Part shown: positions 1 through 4,493 of the stretch, piece after piece
Layout: each line of letters opens with the position of its first letter
Position numbering within the stretch: position 1 is the first letter of the stretch
Assembly (NCBI GenBank): GCA_002353885.1
Contig: DEKO01000133.1
Coordinates: 1-5,648, forward strand
Reading direction: 5' to 3'
DNA length: 5,648 nucleotides
Source of the DNA: Porphyromonadaceae bacterium UBA2720
GTDB lineage: Bacteria; Bacteroidota; Bacteroidia; Bacteroidales; Muribaculaceae
The notes under the pieces: model-generated
Told to the model about the DNA's origin: nothing
What the model saw: only the letters and a program-made list of their open reading frames with translations
Databases searched by the model: none
Program-made: the position numbers and the translations under genes

Positions 1-13
1 ACATTGTGACGTC

Positions 14-48
14 TTAACTCCATTTAACTCCTTAACTCCCTTAACTAC
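14..48 (+). repeat. Octamer tandem tract TTAACTCC, about four copies
   Basis: TTAACTCC occurs at 14-21, 24-31 and 32-39, with a variant TTAACTAC at 41-48. The copies are separated by 0-2 nt and lie 24 nt upstream of the phosphatase start codon. The core word TAACTC recurs as a tandem heptamer just downstream of the same gene (1437-1460). No TAnnTTTG promoter is visible in the 71 bp before the gene, so its promoter is either to the left of the window or non-consensus. The function of the tract is unknown. Confidence 0.8.
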
Positions 49-71
49 TGACTCAAAATTCGAAACTAAAA

Positions 72-1394
72 ATGAAACGACTGATCATATCAATCACATT
101 GTGCGTTGTGCATTATGCATTGTGCATGGCGCAATTACAAGCAGTCAATCCCCAGGTCGATGTCATTGCCAACTACGATCGTAGCGGCAGCAATCACTAC
201 GCCTATCCCATTCCGGGCGACATGCCCGCACCCAAGCTGACCCGGTCGCCTGCGGGCTATCGTCCGTTCTTGATCGAGCACTATGGGCGCCACGGCAGCC
301 GATGGCTCACCAATGCCAAGAGCTACACCCGCCCGCTGCACACGCTCGAGCAAGCCGACAAACAGGGGCAACTCACCCCTGTGGGCCAGCGCATGCTGCG
401 CGACTTGCGCCGTGTGTGGCTCGAGGCCGAAGGCCGTGTAGGTGACCTGAGCGACATTGGTGCCGAGCAACACCAGGGCATTGCTCAGCGCATGATGCAC
501 AACTTCCCCACAGTGTTTCGCCCGGGAGCGGTGATTGATGCCCGCTCGACGGTGGTTATCCGCTGCATCCTGTCGATGCAGAACGAGACCATGATGCTGC
601 GTGCCGCCAACCCGCAGCTCACCATCACCACCGACGCCAGTTATCACGACATGTACTACATGGGCTGGGGCTATGGCGAGGACACCTTGGCCAATCACAT
701 CCGCAAGGACATGGACCGCGTCACCGATGACCTCTATCGCAAGCATGTGCGCACCGACCGCTTCGTCAACATGCTGTTCACCGACACCGTCGGCCTCAAC
801 CTCACACTCGACAATGCTGTGCGCATGATGACCGACGTCTTCGGTGTCGCAGGCTCTTTGCAGGGCCACCATGCATTCGACGGCTGGTCGATGTATCACT
901 ACTTCACCAACGACGAGATATTTGAACTGTGGCGTCTGCGCAACATCTACTGGTATGTCCACTGGGCCAACTCGCCTCGCAACGGCAACCGCATGCCCTA
1001 TATCGAGCGGGCCTTGTTGCGCAACATGATTGAGAGTGCCGACCGAGCTGTCAGTCAAGGCCGAATTGGTGCCGACTTGCGCTTCGGGCACGAGACTTGC
1101 CTGTTGCCGTTGGCGTGCCTGATGGAACTCGACAGCGTCAACCTGTCGACCGACGACCTCGACAACTTGCACTTGCACTGGCAGGACTACAACATCTTCC
1201 CCAAGGCCTGCAACATCCAGATGGTGTTCTACGAGCCCATGCATGGCCAGAAGGATATCTTGGTCAAAGTCTTGCTCAACGAGCACGAGGCCACTCTGCC
1301 CGTGCCGTGTGTCGAGGGCCCCTACTGCCGCTGGAGCGACCTGCGCGCCTACTACCTGCGCAAGCTCGACACAGTAGTAGACTTTAGTTTTTAG
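72..1394 (+). CDS. Secreted histidine-type phosphatase (phytase/MINPP-like, clade 2)
   Basis: This 440-residue protein probably removes phosphate from phosphomonoesters, possibly inositol phosphates, outside the cytoplasm. Residues 1-20 form a signal peptide: a short basic start, a hydrophobic core, and a likely signal peptidase I site after Cys-Met-Ala, giving a mature N-terminus at Gln21. The catalytic motif is at residues 69-78 (EHYGRHGSRW), with R73, H74 (expected phospho-histidine), G75 and R77. The proton-donor motif is FGHET at 338-342 (H340, E341). R158 in the ARST segment may also contact phosphate. The length is normal for the family, and MINPP-like members are known in Bacteroides. 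The ATG at 72 follows an A-rich leader and immediately precedes the signal peptide. Two oddities are that part of the signal peptide is encoded by a heptamer repeat (101-128) and that the stop codon lies in another (1383-1403). The broad family is secure; the substrate is inference. Confidence 0.9.
   Translation: MKRLIISITLCVVHYALCMAQLQAVNPQVDVIANYDRSGSNHYAYPIPGDMPAPKLTRSPAGYRPFLIEHYGRHGSRWLTNAKSYTRPLHTLEQADKQGQLTPVGQRMLRDLRRVWLEAEGRVGDLSDIGAEQHQGIAQRMMHNFPTVFRPGAVIDARSTVVIRCILSMQNETMMLRAANPQLTITTDASYHDMYYMGWGYGEDTLANHIRKDMDRVTDDLYRKHVRTDRFVNMLFTDTVGLNLTLDNAVRMMTDVFGVAGSLQGHHAFDGWSMYHYFTNDEIFELWRLRNIYWYVHWANSPRNGNRMPYIERALLRNMIESADRAVSQGRIGADLRFGHETCLLPLACLMELDSVNLSTDDLDNLHLHWQDYNIFPKACNIQMVFYEPMHGQKDILVKVLLNEHEATLPVPCVEGPYCRWSDLRAYYLRKLDTVVDFSF
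101..128 (+). repeat. Heptamer repeat inside the phosphatase signal-peptide codons
   Basis: Four consecutive heptamers (GTGCGTT, GTGCATT, ATGCATT, GTGCATG) fill 101-128 without gaps. They encode roughly residues 11-19 of the signal peptide. Because 7 is not a multiple of 3, the repeat is read in all three frames and still yields a mostly hydrophobic stretch, with unusual Cys and His residues for a signal peptide. Gain or loss of a single unit would shift the frame. Confidence 0.75.
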
Positions 1395-1460
1395 ACTTTA
1401 GACATTTAATCGAATGCTCGAATAATCGCAGCCCGAAACTCGTAACTCGTAACTCGTAAC
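1383..1460 (+). repeat. Three successive oligomer tracts at the 3' end of the phosphatase gene
   Basis: Three tracts follow one another. TTTAGTT, TTTAGAC and TTTAGAC occupy 1383-1403, with the phosphatase stop codon (1392-1394) inside. TCGAATGC and TCGAATAA occupy 1410-1425. AACTCGT occurs three times at 1437-1457, followed by a partial AAC to 1460. The units are 7, 8 and 7 bp. The third shares the word TAACTC with the tract upstream of the gene at 14-48. No coding role is apparent beyond the last residues of the phosphatase. Confidence 0.8.
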
Positions 1461-1502
1461 AAACTTTGACAAACGTTACTTGTTGCAGGTGATTCATCTG
1501 TC

Positions 1503-1546
1503 TCATCTGCAATTTTCGGCCTGCTGTGTTGCTAAACACGGCAAGT
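1503..1546. repeat. Intergenic hairpin element, copy 1
   Basis: This is the first of two direct copies; the second is at 1743-1784. Excluding a 2-nt indel, 38 of 42 positions agree. The core folds as TGCTGTGTT, loop GCTA, AACACGGCA, a 9-bp stem with one G.U wobble if read as RNA. No T-run follows on either strand, so it is not a classical intrinsic terminator, although it lies in the right place to end or protect the phosphatase mRNA. Confidence 0.65.
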
Positions 1547-1550
1547 CCCC

Positions 1551-1583
1551 GTTTGCCCATAACAATCGGTTGTTTGCCCATAA
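1551..1583 (+). promoter_or_regulatory. Perfect 12-bp direct-repeat pair, period 21 bp; candidate LytTR-regulator site
   Basis: GTTTGCCCATAA occurs at 1551-1562 and again, identical, at 1572-1583, with a 9-nt spacer. LytTR-domain regulators generally bind two short direct repeats about two helical turns apart, and a LytTR regulator gene lies at 1906-2571. A degenerate pair with the same period lies upstream of the kinase start (3633-3665). The site ends 27 bp before the -33 element of the promoter at 1611-1640. The repeat is certain; its role as an operator is inference. Confidence 0.55.
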
Positions 1584-1610
1584 GTATTCATTTTTAACAT
1601 AACTGTGGAG

Positions 1611-1640
1611 TTGCCATATTCGCAAAATATGGTAATTTTG
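1611..1640 (+). promoter_or_regulatory. Bacteroidota-type promoter with a palindromic spacer
   Basis: A -33 TTG (1611-1613) is followed by 19 bp and a perfect -7 box TAATTTTG (1633-1640). The 19-bp spacer (1614-1632) is itself a dyad, CCATATT, loop CGCAA, AATATGG. Transcription would start near 1645-1650. No convincing gene follows. A 25-codon ORF (1642-1719) begins only 2 nt after the -7 box and so would probably lie partly upstream of the transcript start. The same dyad could instead act as a weak AT-rich hairpin. Confidence 0.5.
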
Positions 1641-1645
1641 TATGG

Positions 1646-1784
1646 CTCAAGCACAAATCGATGCAATAAATAATGGAAGCGACAATGTGATGATTAAAAA
1701 TTTCGACAGACAGAGTTGAGAAAATAATTCAATATAGTTTTATCATCTATAATTCGGCCTGCTGTGTTGCGAAACACGGCAGGT
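1646..1784 (+). ncRNA. Hypothetical short transcript (small RNA or peptide mRNA)
   Basis: This entry follows only from its surroundings: a good promoter ends at 1640, a strong hairpin element ends at 1784, and no significant ORF lies between. The right-hand hairpin has an 11-bp stem (one G.U) and a GCGA loop, which is a GNRA tetraloop as RNA. The transcript would be about 140 nt. Both ends are estimates, and no known RNA family is recognised. Confidence 0.2.
1743..1784. repeat. Intergenic hairpin element, copy 2
   Basis: This is a direct copy of the element at 1503-1546, displaced by exactly 240 bp at the left edge. The hairpin is stronger here: CCTGCTGTGTT, loop GCGA, AACACGGCAGG, an 11-bp stem with one wobble pair. 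The loop change from GCTA to GCGA makes a GNRA tetraloop in RNA, and the A-to-G change near the base closes an extra pair. These differences improve the fold, which favours a function as RNA or DNA structure over neutral decay. Confidence 0.7.
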
Positions 1785-1847
1785 TCTGCTTTCACGGTTC
1801 ACTGACAGCAGTGCAACCGAAATAATCAAAATCAAGTTCATAAACAA

Positions 1848-1883
1848 CACCTCGCGCGTCATGGCGGTTTGACGCGCGAGGTG
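1848..1883 (-). terminator. Intrinsic terminator of the kinase-regulator operon
   Basis: A perfect 13-bp inverted repeat (CACCTCGCGCGTC at 1848-1860 and its complement at 1871-1883) with a 10-nt loop lies 22 nt beyond the regulator stop codon. Read leftward, the stem is followed by TTGTTTATG, a T-rich run. Read rightward no T-run follows, so it should mainly stop transcription coming from the operon. Confidence 0.8.
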
Positions 1884-1905
1884 CGGCTGAGATTGCTGGT
1901 TGTGG

Positions 1906-2571
1906 CTACAATCGTTGAATGGCATCGGAGAATGTCCGCCCCACTGGCAATGGTAGCTTGACCCCACGCAGAAACACCTGATGACGGTTGAATTTCTCGA
2001 CATACCGTCGCGAGACGACAAAGGACTTGTGGATGCGAACAAACATCGAGTCGGGCAGTAGTGATAATTGCGAGGTGAGTGTGGCCTGTGTCATCAACTT
2101 GCGTCCATCGGCCATGTGGTAGCAGACATAGTTGTCCATGGCTTCGATATAGAGAATCTCGTCTGTGTCTATAATGACATTTTTGTAGTCCGATTTGATG
2201 CTGATGGACTGCGGCATCGTGTTGAGACGGCGACGAACCTTGTCGATGGCTTGAACAAAGCGCTCGTAGGAGAACGGCTTGTGCAGATAGTCGACGGCAT
2301 CAAGTTCAAAGCCCTTCTGGGCATATTCGGTATAGGCTGTTGTGAATATCAAGTGCACCCCGGGTGGCAAATCGTGAGCCAACTCTACGCCATTGTCTTG
2401 GTCTAGCATGATGTCAAGAAACAGAATGTCGGGGCATTGGTCGGTCACAGCCGCTAGCCCCTCTTGTGCTGAAGAAAAGGTGACTAAGTCGATGTCGCCA
2501 ACGCGCTGGCAGAACTCTCTGATAATCAGCAGGGCGATGGGTTCGTCGTCAATAGCAATTGCTTTAAGCAT
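1906..2571 (-). CDS. LytTR-family response regulator
   Basis: This 221-residue cytoplasmic DNA-binding protein is the partner of the kinase encoded immediately upstream. Residues 1-118 form a receiver domain with acidic residues D8 and D9 (IDDEP), phosphoacceptor D53 (FLDIML), T77-T78 (FTTAY) and K98 (HKPF), so the phosphorylation site is complete. Residues 122-221 form a LytTR DNA-binding domain with the typical YIEAMDNYV (141-149), RIHKSFVVS (179-187) and LPVGRTF (208-214) segments. The length is normal. The ATG at 2571 lies 4 nt after the kinase stop, which supports a single mRNA, and the terminator at 1848-1883 follows. LytTR proteins bind direct-repeat pairs; candidate sites are at 1551-1583 and 3633-3665. 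The family is certain; the regulated genes are not known. Confidence 0.97.
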   Translation of the reverse strand: MLKAIAIDDEPIALLIIREFCQRVGDIDLVTFSSAQEGLAAVTDQCPDILFLDIMLDQDNGVELAHDLPPGVHLIFTTAYTEYAQKGFELDAVDYLHKPFSYERFVQAIDKVRRRLNTMPQSISIKSDYKNVIIDTDEILYIEAMDNYVCYHMADGRKLMTQATLTSQLSLLPDSMFVRIHKSFVVSRRYVEKFNRHQVFLRGVKLPLPVGRTFSDAIQRL

Positions 2572-2575
2572 GATT

Positions 2576-3580
2576 CTATATTTTAATGAATAGGTTTACG
2601 GTAAAGTGCTCATTTTGTTCGACTATGTCGAGCACATAGCGATGGGGATAGATTAGCTCCAGGCGATTGCGGCAGTTCTGGATGCCTGTGCCGCTGCTCT
2701 GACGCACCGATCCAGCATGGATGGGGTTAGATACCAACAGTCGCAGCCCCTCATCATCGACTGTGAGCGAGATGTTGATGTCGCTGGCACGAGACTGACT
2801 TGAACCATACTTGAGCGCATTGCCCACAAAGGTGATGAGCAGCATGGGAGCCACTTGTGCGTTGGTACGACGGTTGTTGTAGGTGAATGTGATGTGTGTG
2901 TGCTCGTTCAGCCTGAGGCGCTGCAGGTCGATATAGTTGCGGATGTACTCGGCCTCCTCGTCGACCGGCACATGGTCGCGATGCGTCATCGACGACATGT
3001 AGCGAGACAATTCGATGGCTTGTGTGAAGGCTTGTTCGGCATTGTCGCTCTTGGTCACAATCAAGCCATAGACCGAGTTCAGTGTATTGTACAAGATGTG
3101 AGGACTCAGCTGTGCACGGAACAGGGCTAGCTCGGCCTTGTCGCGCTGCTGTTCCAGCTCCTGTTCGCGCGACCGCAGTTGCCAGTACTCGTTGAGCACG
3201 CCCACGGCGATGCTGAATGCCTGGACCATCAGAAAGAATATCCATGCCCGCTGCTGGCTCATGTCGACCTTGCTCTGGTCGTTGTAGAAGCTTGCCAGGG
3301 CGTAGAAGGGCCAGCCAGGCCGGTAGTGGGTGAGCAGCATCATGGCCCACACCATGCACAGTAGCAGTATGATTGAACCGATCCAGCGGTTGCCGCCTTT
3401 GAAAGCCAGTGGCACGCCGACTTTGCGGTTGAGCAGATAGCTCAGGTAGTAGAATGCGATGAAAATGACAGCTGGCAAGGGGGTCTCGTCGAACCATCGG
3501 CCAAGCGAAAACACCAGATGCATCGTCACGGCCATCACAAGGCAGAAGCTCCAGTCAATGTATTTAGTCAGCTTTTTCAT
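2576..3580 (-). CDS. LytS/YehU-type sensor histidine kinase, four TM segments
   Basis: This 334-residue membrane kinase probably phosphorylates the LytTR regulator encoded 4 nt downstream. Four hydrophobic segments are visible at about 11-28, 35-52, 66-84 and 112-130. A charged, probably coiled-coil linker (131-155) follows, then a His_kinase domain with phosphoacceptor H161 in QLSPHILYNTLNS and a HATPase-like domain (about 240-334) with FVGNALKYG (251-259) and GTGIQN (297-302). Two positions differ from the usual family sequence: PHFL is PHIL, and ENA is GNA (G253). The ATP-lid glycines are kept, so activity is likely but not assured. No periplasmic sensor domain is present, so the signal must be sensed through the membrane segments or short loops. 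An in-frame ATG at 3700 would add 40 residues without homology-like features and would run through the promoter and repeat region; the ATG at 3580, leading into the first TM segment, is preferred. Confidence 0.95.
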   Translation of the reverse strand: MKKLTKYIDWSFCLVMAVTMHLVFSLGRWFDETPLPAVIFIAFYYLSYLLNRKVGVPLAFKGGNRWIGSIILLLCMVWAMMLLTHYRPGWPFYALASFYNDQSKVDMSQQRAWIFFLMVQAFSIAVGVLNEYWQLRSREQELEQQRDKAELALFRAQLSPHILYNTLNSVYGLIVTKSDNAEQAFTQAIELSRYMSSMTHRDHVPVDEEAEYIRNYIDLQRLRLNEHTHITFTYNNRRTNAQVAPMLLITFVGNALKYGSSQSRASDINISLTVDDEGLRLLVSNPIHAGSVRQSSGTGIQNCRNRLELIYPHRYVLDIVEQNEHFTVNLFIKI

Positions 3581-3586
3581 CGGCCG

Positions 3587-3594
3587 CAAAATTA
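3587..3594 (-). promoter_or_regulatory. Candidate -7 box of the kinase operon, almost at the start codon
   Basis: Read leftward, TAATTTTG matches the Bacteroidota -7 consensus perfectly and is separated from the ATG at 3580 by only 6 nt. If used, the mRNA would be leaderless or nearly so. No TTG lies 19-21 bp upstream, so the promoter would be weak unless activated. The direct-repeat pair at 3633-3665 lies where an activator could bind. A chance match in this AT-rich stretch remains possible. Confidence 0.35.
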
Positions 3595-3632
3595 CTGTTT
3601 TTTTGCGACAGACGTTTAGTTTTTGCGTTGCC

Positions 3633-3665
3633 GTTGGCCTATTAAATGTGGCTTTTTGCCCATAT
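3633..3665 (+). promoter_or_regulatory. Degenerate direct-repeat pair, period 21 bp; candidate autoregulatory LytTR site
   Basis: GTTGGCCTATTA (3633-3644) and TTTTGCCCATAT (3654-3665) match the perfect unit GTTTGCCCATAA of 1551-1583 at 9 and 10 of 12 positions, and have the same 21-bp period and 9-nt spacer. The pair lies 53-85 bp upstream of the kinase start codon. Its orientation is opposite to the direction of the kinase operon, whereas the first pair is co-oriented with its promoter; this is a point against a simple shared mechanism. Confidence 0.45.
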
Positions 3666-3716
3666 TTTATAGGGCACCAACAAAACCCTGTTTCGCTCAA
3701 GTCTGATTGCTGAATT

Positions 3717-3736
3717 GTTGCGCGAAGCGTAGCAAC
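3717..3736. repeat. Short imperfect hairpin
   Basis: GTTGC (3717-3721) pairs with GCAAC (3732-3736). Three inner pairs (GCG with CGT, one wobble), an AAG loop and one bulged A complete the fold. It lies about 137 bp upstream of the kinase start and 150 bp upstream of the phosphoesterase start, with no T-run, so it is not an obvious terminator. Confidence 0.4.
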
Positions 3737-3766
3737 GCGTGCGCTAAATAATCATGACAACCGCGA

Positions 3767-3795
3767 TTGTCCTTTTGTTCTTATGTCCTTATGTC
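3767..3795 (-). repeat. Octamer tract GACATAAG, inverted relative to the copies after the phosphoesterase gene
   Basis: Read leftward, the words GACATAAG, GACATAAG, AACAAAAG and a partial GACAA run without gaps. The 20 bp at 3767-3786 match the complement of 4415-4434 at 19 of 20 positions, so the phosphoesterase gene is flanked by an inverted pair of the same sequence, about 628 bp apart. Confidence 0.75.
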
Positions 3796-3859
3796 TTTTA
3801 AAAAAAACCGCGAATGACGACAAAAAGTCCTGACATTTTCTTTTTTCGACTAAAATGAC

Positions 3860-3867
3860 TAACTTTG
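3860..3867 (+). promoter_or_regulatory. Candidate -7 box of the phosphoesterase gene
   Basis: TAACTTTG matches TAnnTTTG exactly and ends 19 nt before the ATG at 3887, implying a leader of roughly 10-15 nt. The -33 position has only TTT (3836-3838, 21 bp upstream) in place of TTG. No Shine-Dalgarno sequence is visible before the start. Confidence 0.55.
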
Positions 3868-3886
3868 TCGCCTTGAACATTTGCTT

Positions 3887-4402
3887 ATGAAGAAGATTGG
3901 TATTATCAGTGACACGCACAGCTACTGGGACGACCGCTTTGCCCAGTATTTTGCTGATTGCGACGAGATTTGGCACGCAGGTGACATCGGCAACGACGAC
4001 ATTGCCGACCGTCTTGAGCAGGTCGCGCCCGTGTTTCGTGCCGTGTGGGGCAATGCCGACGGCCAGACGCTGCGCCGCCGCTTCAAGGAGATGGAAATCT
4101 TTGAGACCGAGGGGGTCAAGGTGGTCATGACCCACATCGGTGGATACCCTGGTCGCTATGCCCCAGGCATCCGGTCACGGTTGGAGCTGTCGCGACCCAA
4201 AGTCTTCGTTTGCGGCCATAGCCACATCCTCAAGGTCATCCCCGACCGAGCGCTGGGCGTGCTGGTCATCAATCCCGGCGCCGCCGGTCGCCAAGGCTGG
4301 CAACGGGTGCGTACCCTCATCACCCTCACCCTCGACAGTGGCAACGTCACCCATGCCCAAGTCATCGAGCTCGACGACTCATTATTAGACAAAAGAACAT
4401 AA
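3887..4402 (+). CDS. YfcE/MJ0936-like metallophosphoesterase
   Basis: This 171-residue cytoplasmic phosphodiesterase of the calcineurin-like superfamily (Metallophos_2 type) hydrolyses phosphodiesters with a two-metal centre; the natural substrate is not known. All expected metal ligands are present in order: D9 and H11 (SDTHS), D33 (HAGD), N56 (WGNAD), H83 (MTHIGG), and H111 and H113 (GHSH), followed by NPGA (129-132). There is no signal peptide. The length is typical for the family. The ATG at 3887 is chosen because it leads straight into the first beta strand (KKIGIISDTH); a TTG at 3881 in the same frame is less likely. The last five residues (LDKRT) and the stop lie in an octamer repeat tract, so the C-terminus may have been rewritten by the repeat. 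An IS982 element lies 73 bp downstream. Confidence 0.95.
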   Translation: MKKIGIISDTHSYWDDRFAQYFADCDEIWHAGDIGNDDIADRLEQVAPVFRAVWGNADGQTLRRRFKEMEIFETEGVKVVMTHIGGYPGRYAPGIRSRLELSRPKVFVCGHSHILKVIPDRALGVLVINPGAAGRQGWQRVRTLITLTLDSGNVTHAQVIELDDSLLDKRT

Positions 4403-4475
4403 ATATTTATTTAGACATAAGAACAGAAGGACAAAAATGTTTCGAGTTTTTTAGACTAGAAAGACATAAAAACAT
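4385..4475 (+). repeat. TTAGAC/GACATAAG repeat tract after the phosphoesterase gene
   Basis: TTAGACAAAAGAACATAA (4385-4402) and TTAGACATAAGAACAGAA (4411-4428) agree at 16 of 18 positions, and a third degenerate copy begins at 4451. Underlying octamers are GACAAAAG (4388-4395), GACATAAG (4414-4421), AACAGAAG (4422-4429) and GACATAAA (4463-4470). The first copy includes the stop codon of the phosphoesterase. The tract ends at the left end of the insertion sequence. Confidence 0.75.
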
Positions 4476-4493
4476 ACCCGTTGGCGGAATTAA
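4476..4493 (+). repeat. IS982 left terminal inverted repeat
   Basis: These 18 bp match the complement of 5480-5497 at 17 positions. The transposase stop codon (4490-4492) lies inside this repeat, as expected for a compact insertion sequence. Confidence 0.93.

Larger units (their letters stand above)
1395..1905. other. Intergenic region between convergent genes, 511 bp, structured
   Basis: I see no convincing protein gene here. In order it holds the ends of the oligomer tracts (to 1460), hairpin copy 1 (1503-1546), a 12-bp direct-repeat pair of 21-bp period (1551-1583), a consensus Bacteroidota promoter with a palindromic spacer (1611-1640), an unassigned AT-rich stretch, hairpin copy 2 (1743-1784) and the terminator of the leftward operon (1848-1883). 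This arrangement would suit a small independent transcription unit read rightward between two convergent operons. Confidence 0.7.
3581..3886. other. Divergent intergenic region, 306 bp
   Basis: This region separates the leftward kinase operon from the rightward phosphoesterase gene. It contains a -7 box right next to the kinase start (3587-3594), a degenerate 21-bp-period direct-repeat pair (3633-3665), a hairpin (3717-3736), an inverted octamer tract (3767-3795) and the phosphoesterase -7 box (3860-3867). ACCGCGATTG (3760-3769) and ACCGCGAATG (3807-3816) bracket the octamer tract. No gene is apparent. Confidence 0.7.

Noticed and set aside
135..1286. Long open frame (383 codons) on the minus strand opposite the phosphatase gene
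   Set aside because: The rightward frame has catalytic motifs and a signal peptide; the antisense frame is rich in Val, His and Ala without recognisable domains, as expected from codon bias of a GC-rich gene.
14..1460. CRISPR array
   Set aside because: The repeats are 7-8 bp tandem words without spacers of uniform length, and no cas genes are present.
1384..1581. 65-codon minus-strand ORF after the phosphatase gene
   Set aside because: It runs through tandem oligomers and hairpin copy 1, has no promoter-like sequence in a suitable position and no recognisable domain.
1642..1719. 25-codon ORF just after the promoter at 1611-1640
   Set aside because: Its ATG is 2 nt from the -7 box, so it would probably lie at or before the transcript start; the peptide has no recognised features. 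Kept only as part of the unassigned transcript hypothesis.
2754..3497. 247-codon frame overlapping the kinase gene in another frame
   Set aside because: It is an out-of-frame shadow, rich in Arg, His and Gln, inside a well-supported kinase gene.
3881..3886. TTG start two codons upstream of the phosphoesterase ATG
   Set aside because: The ATG at 3887 fits the family N-terminus directly, and TTG starts are rare; the extension would add only two residues.
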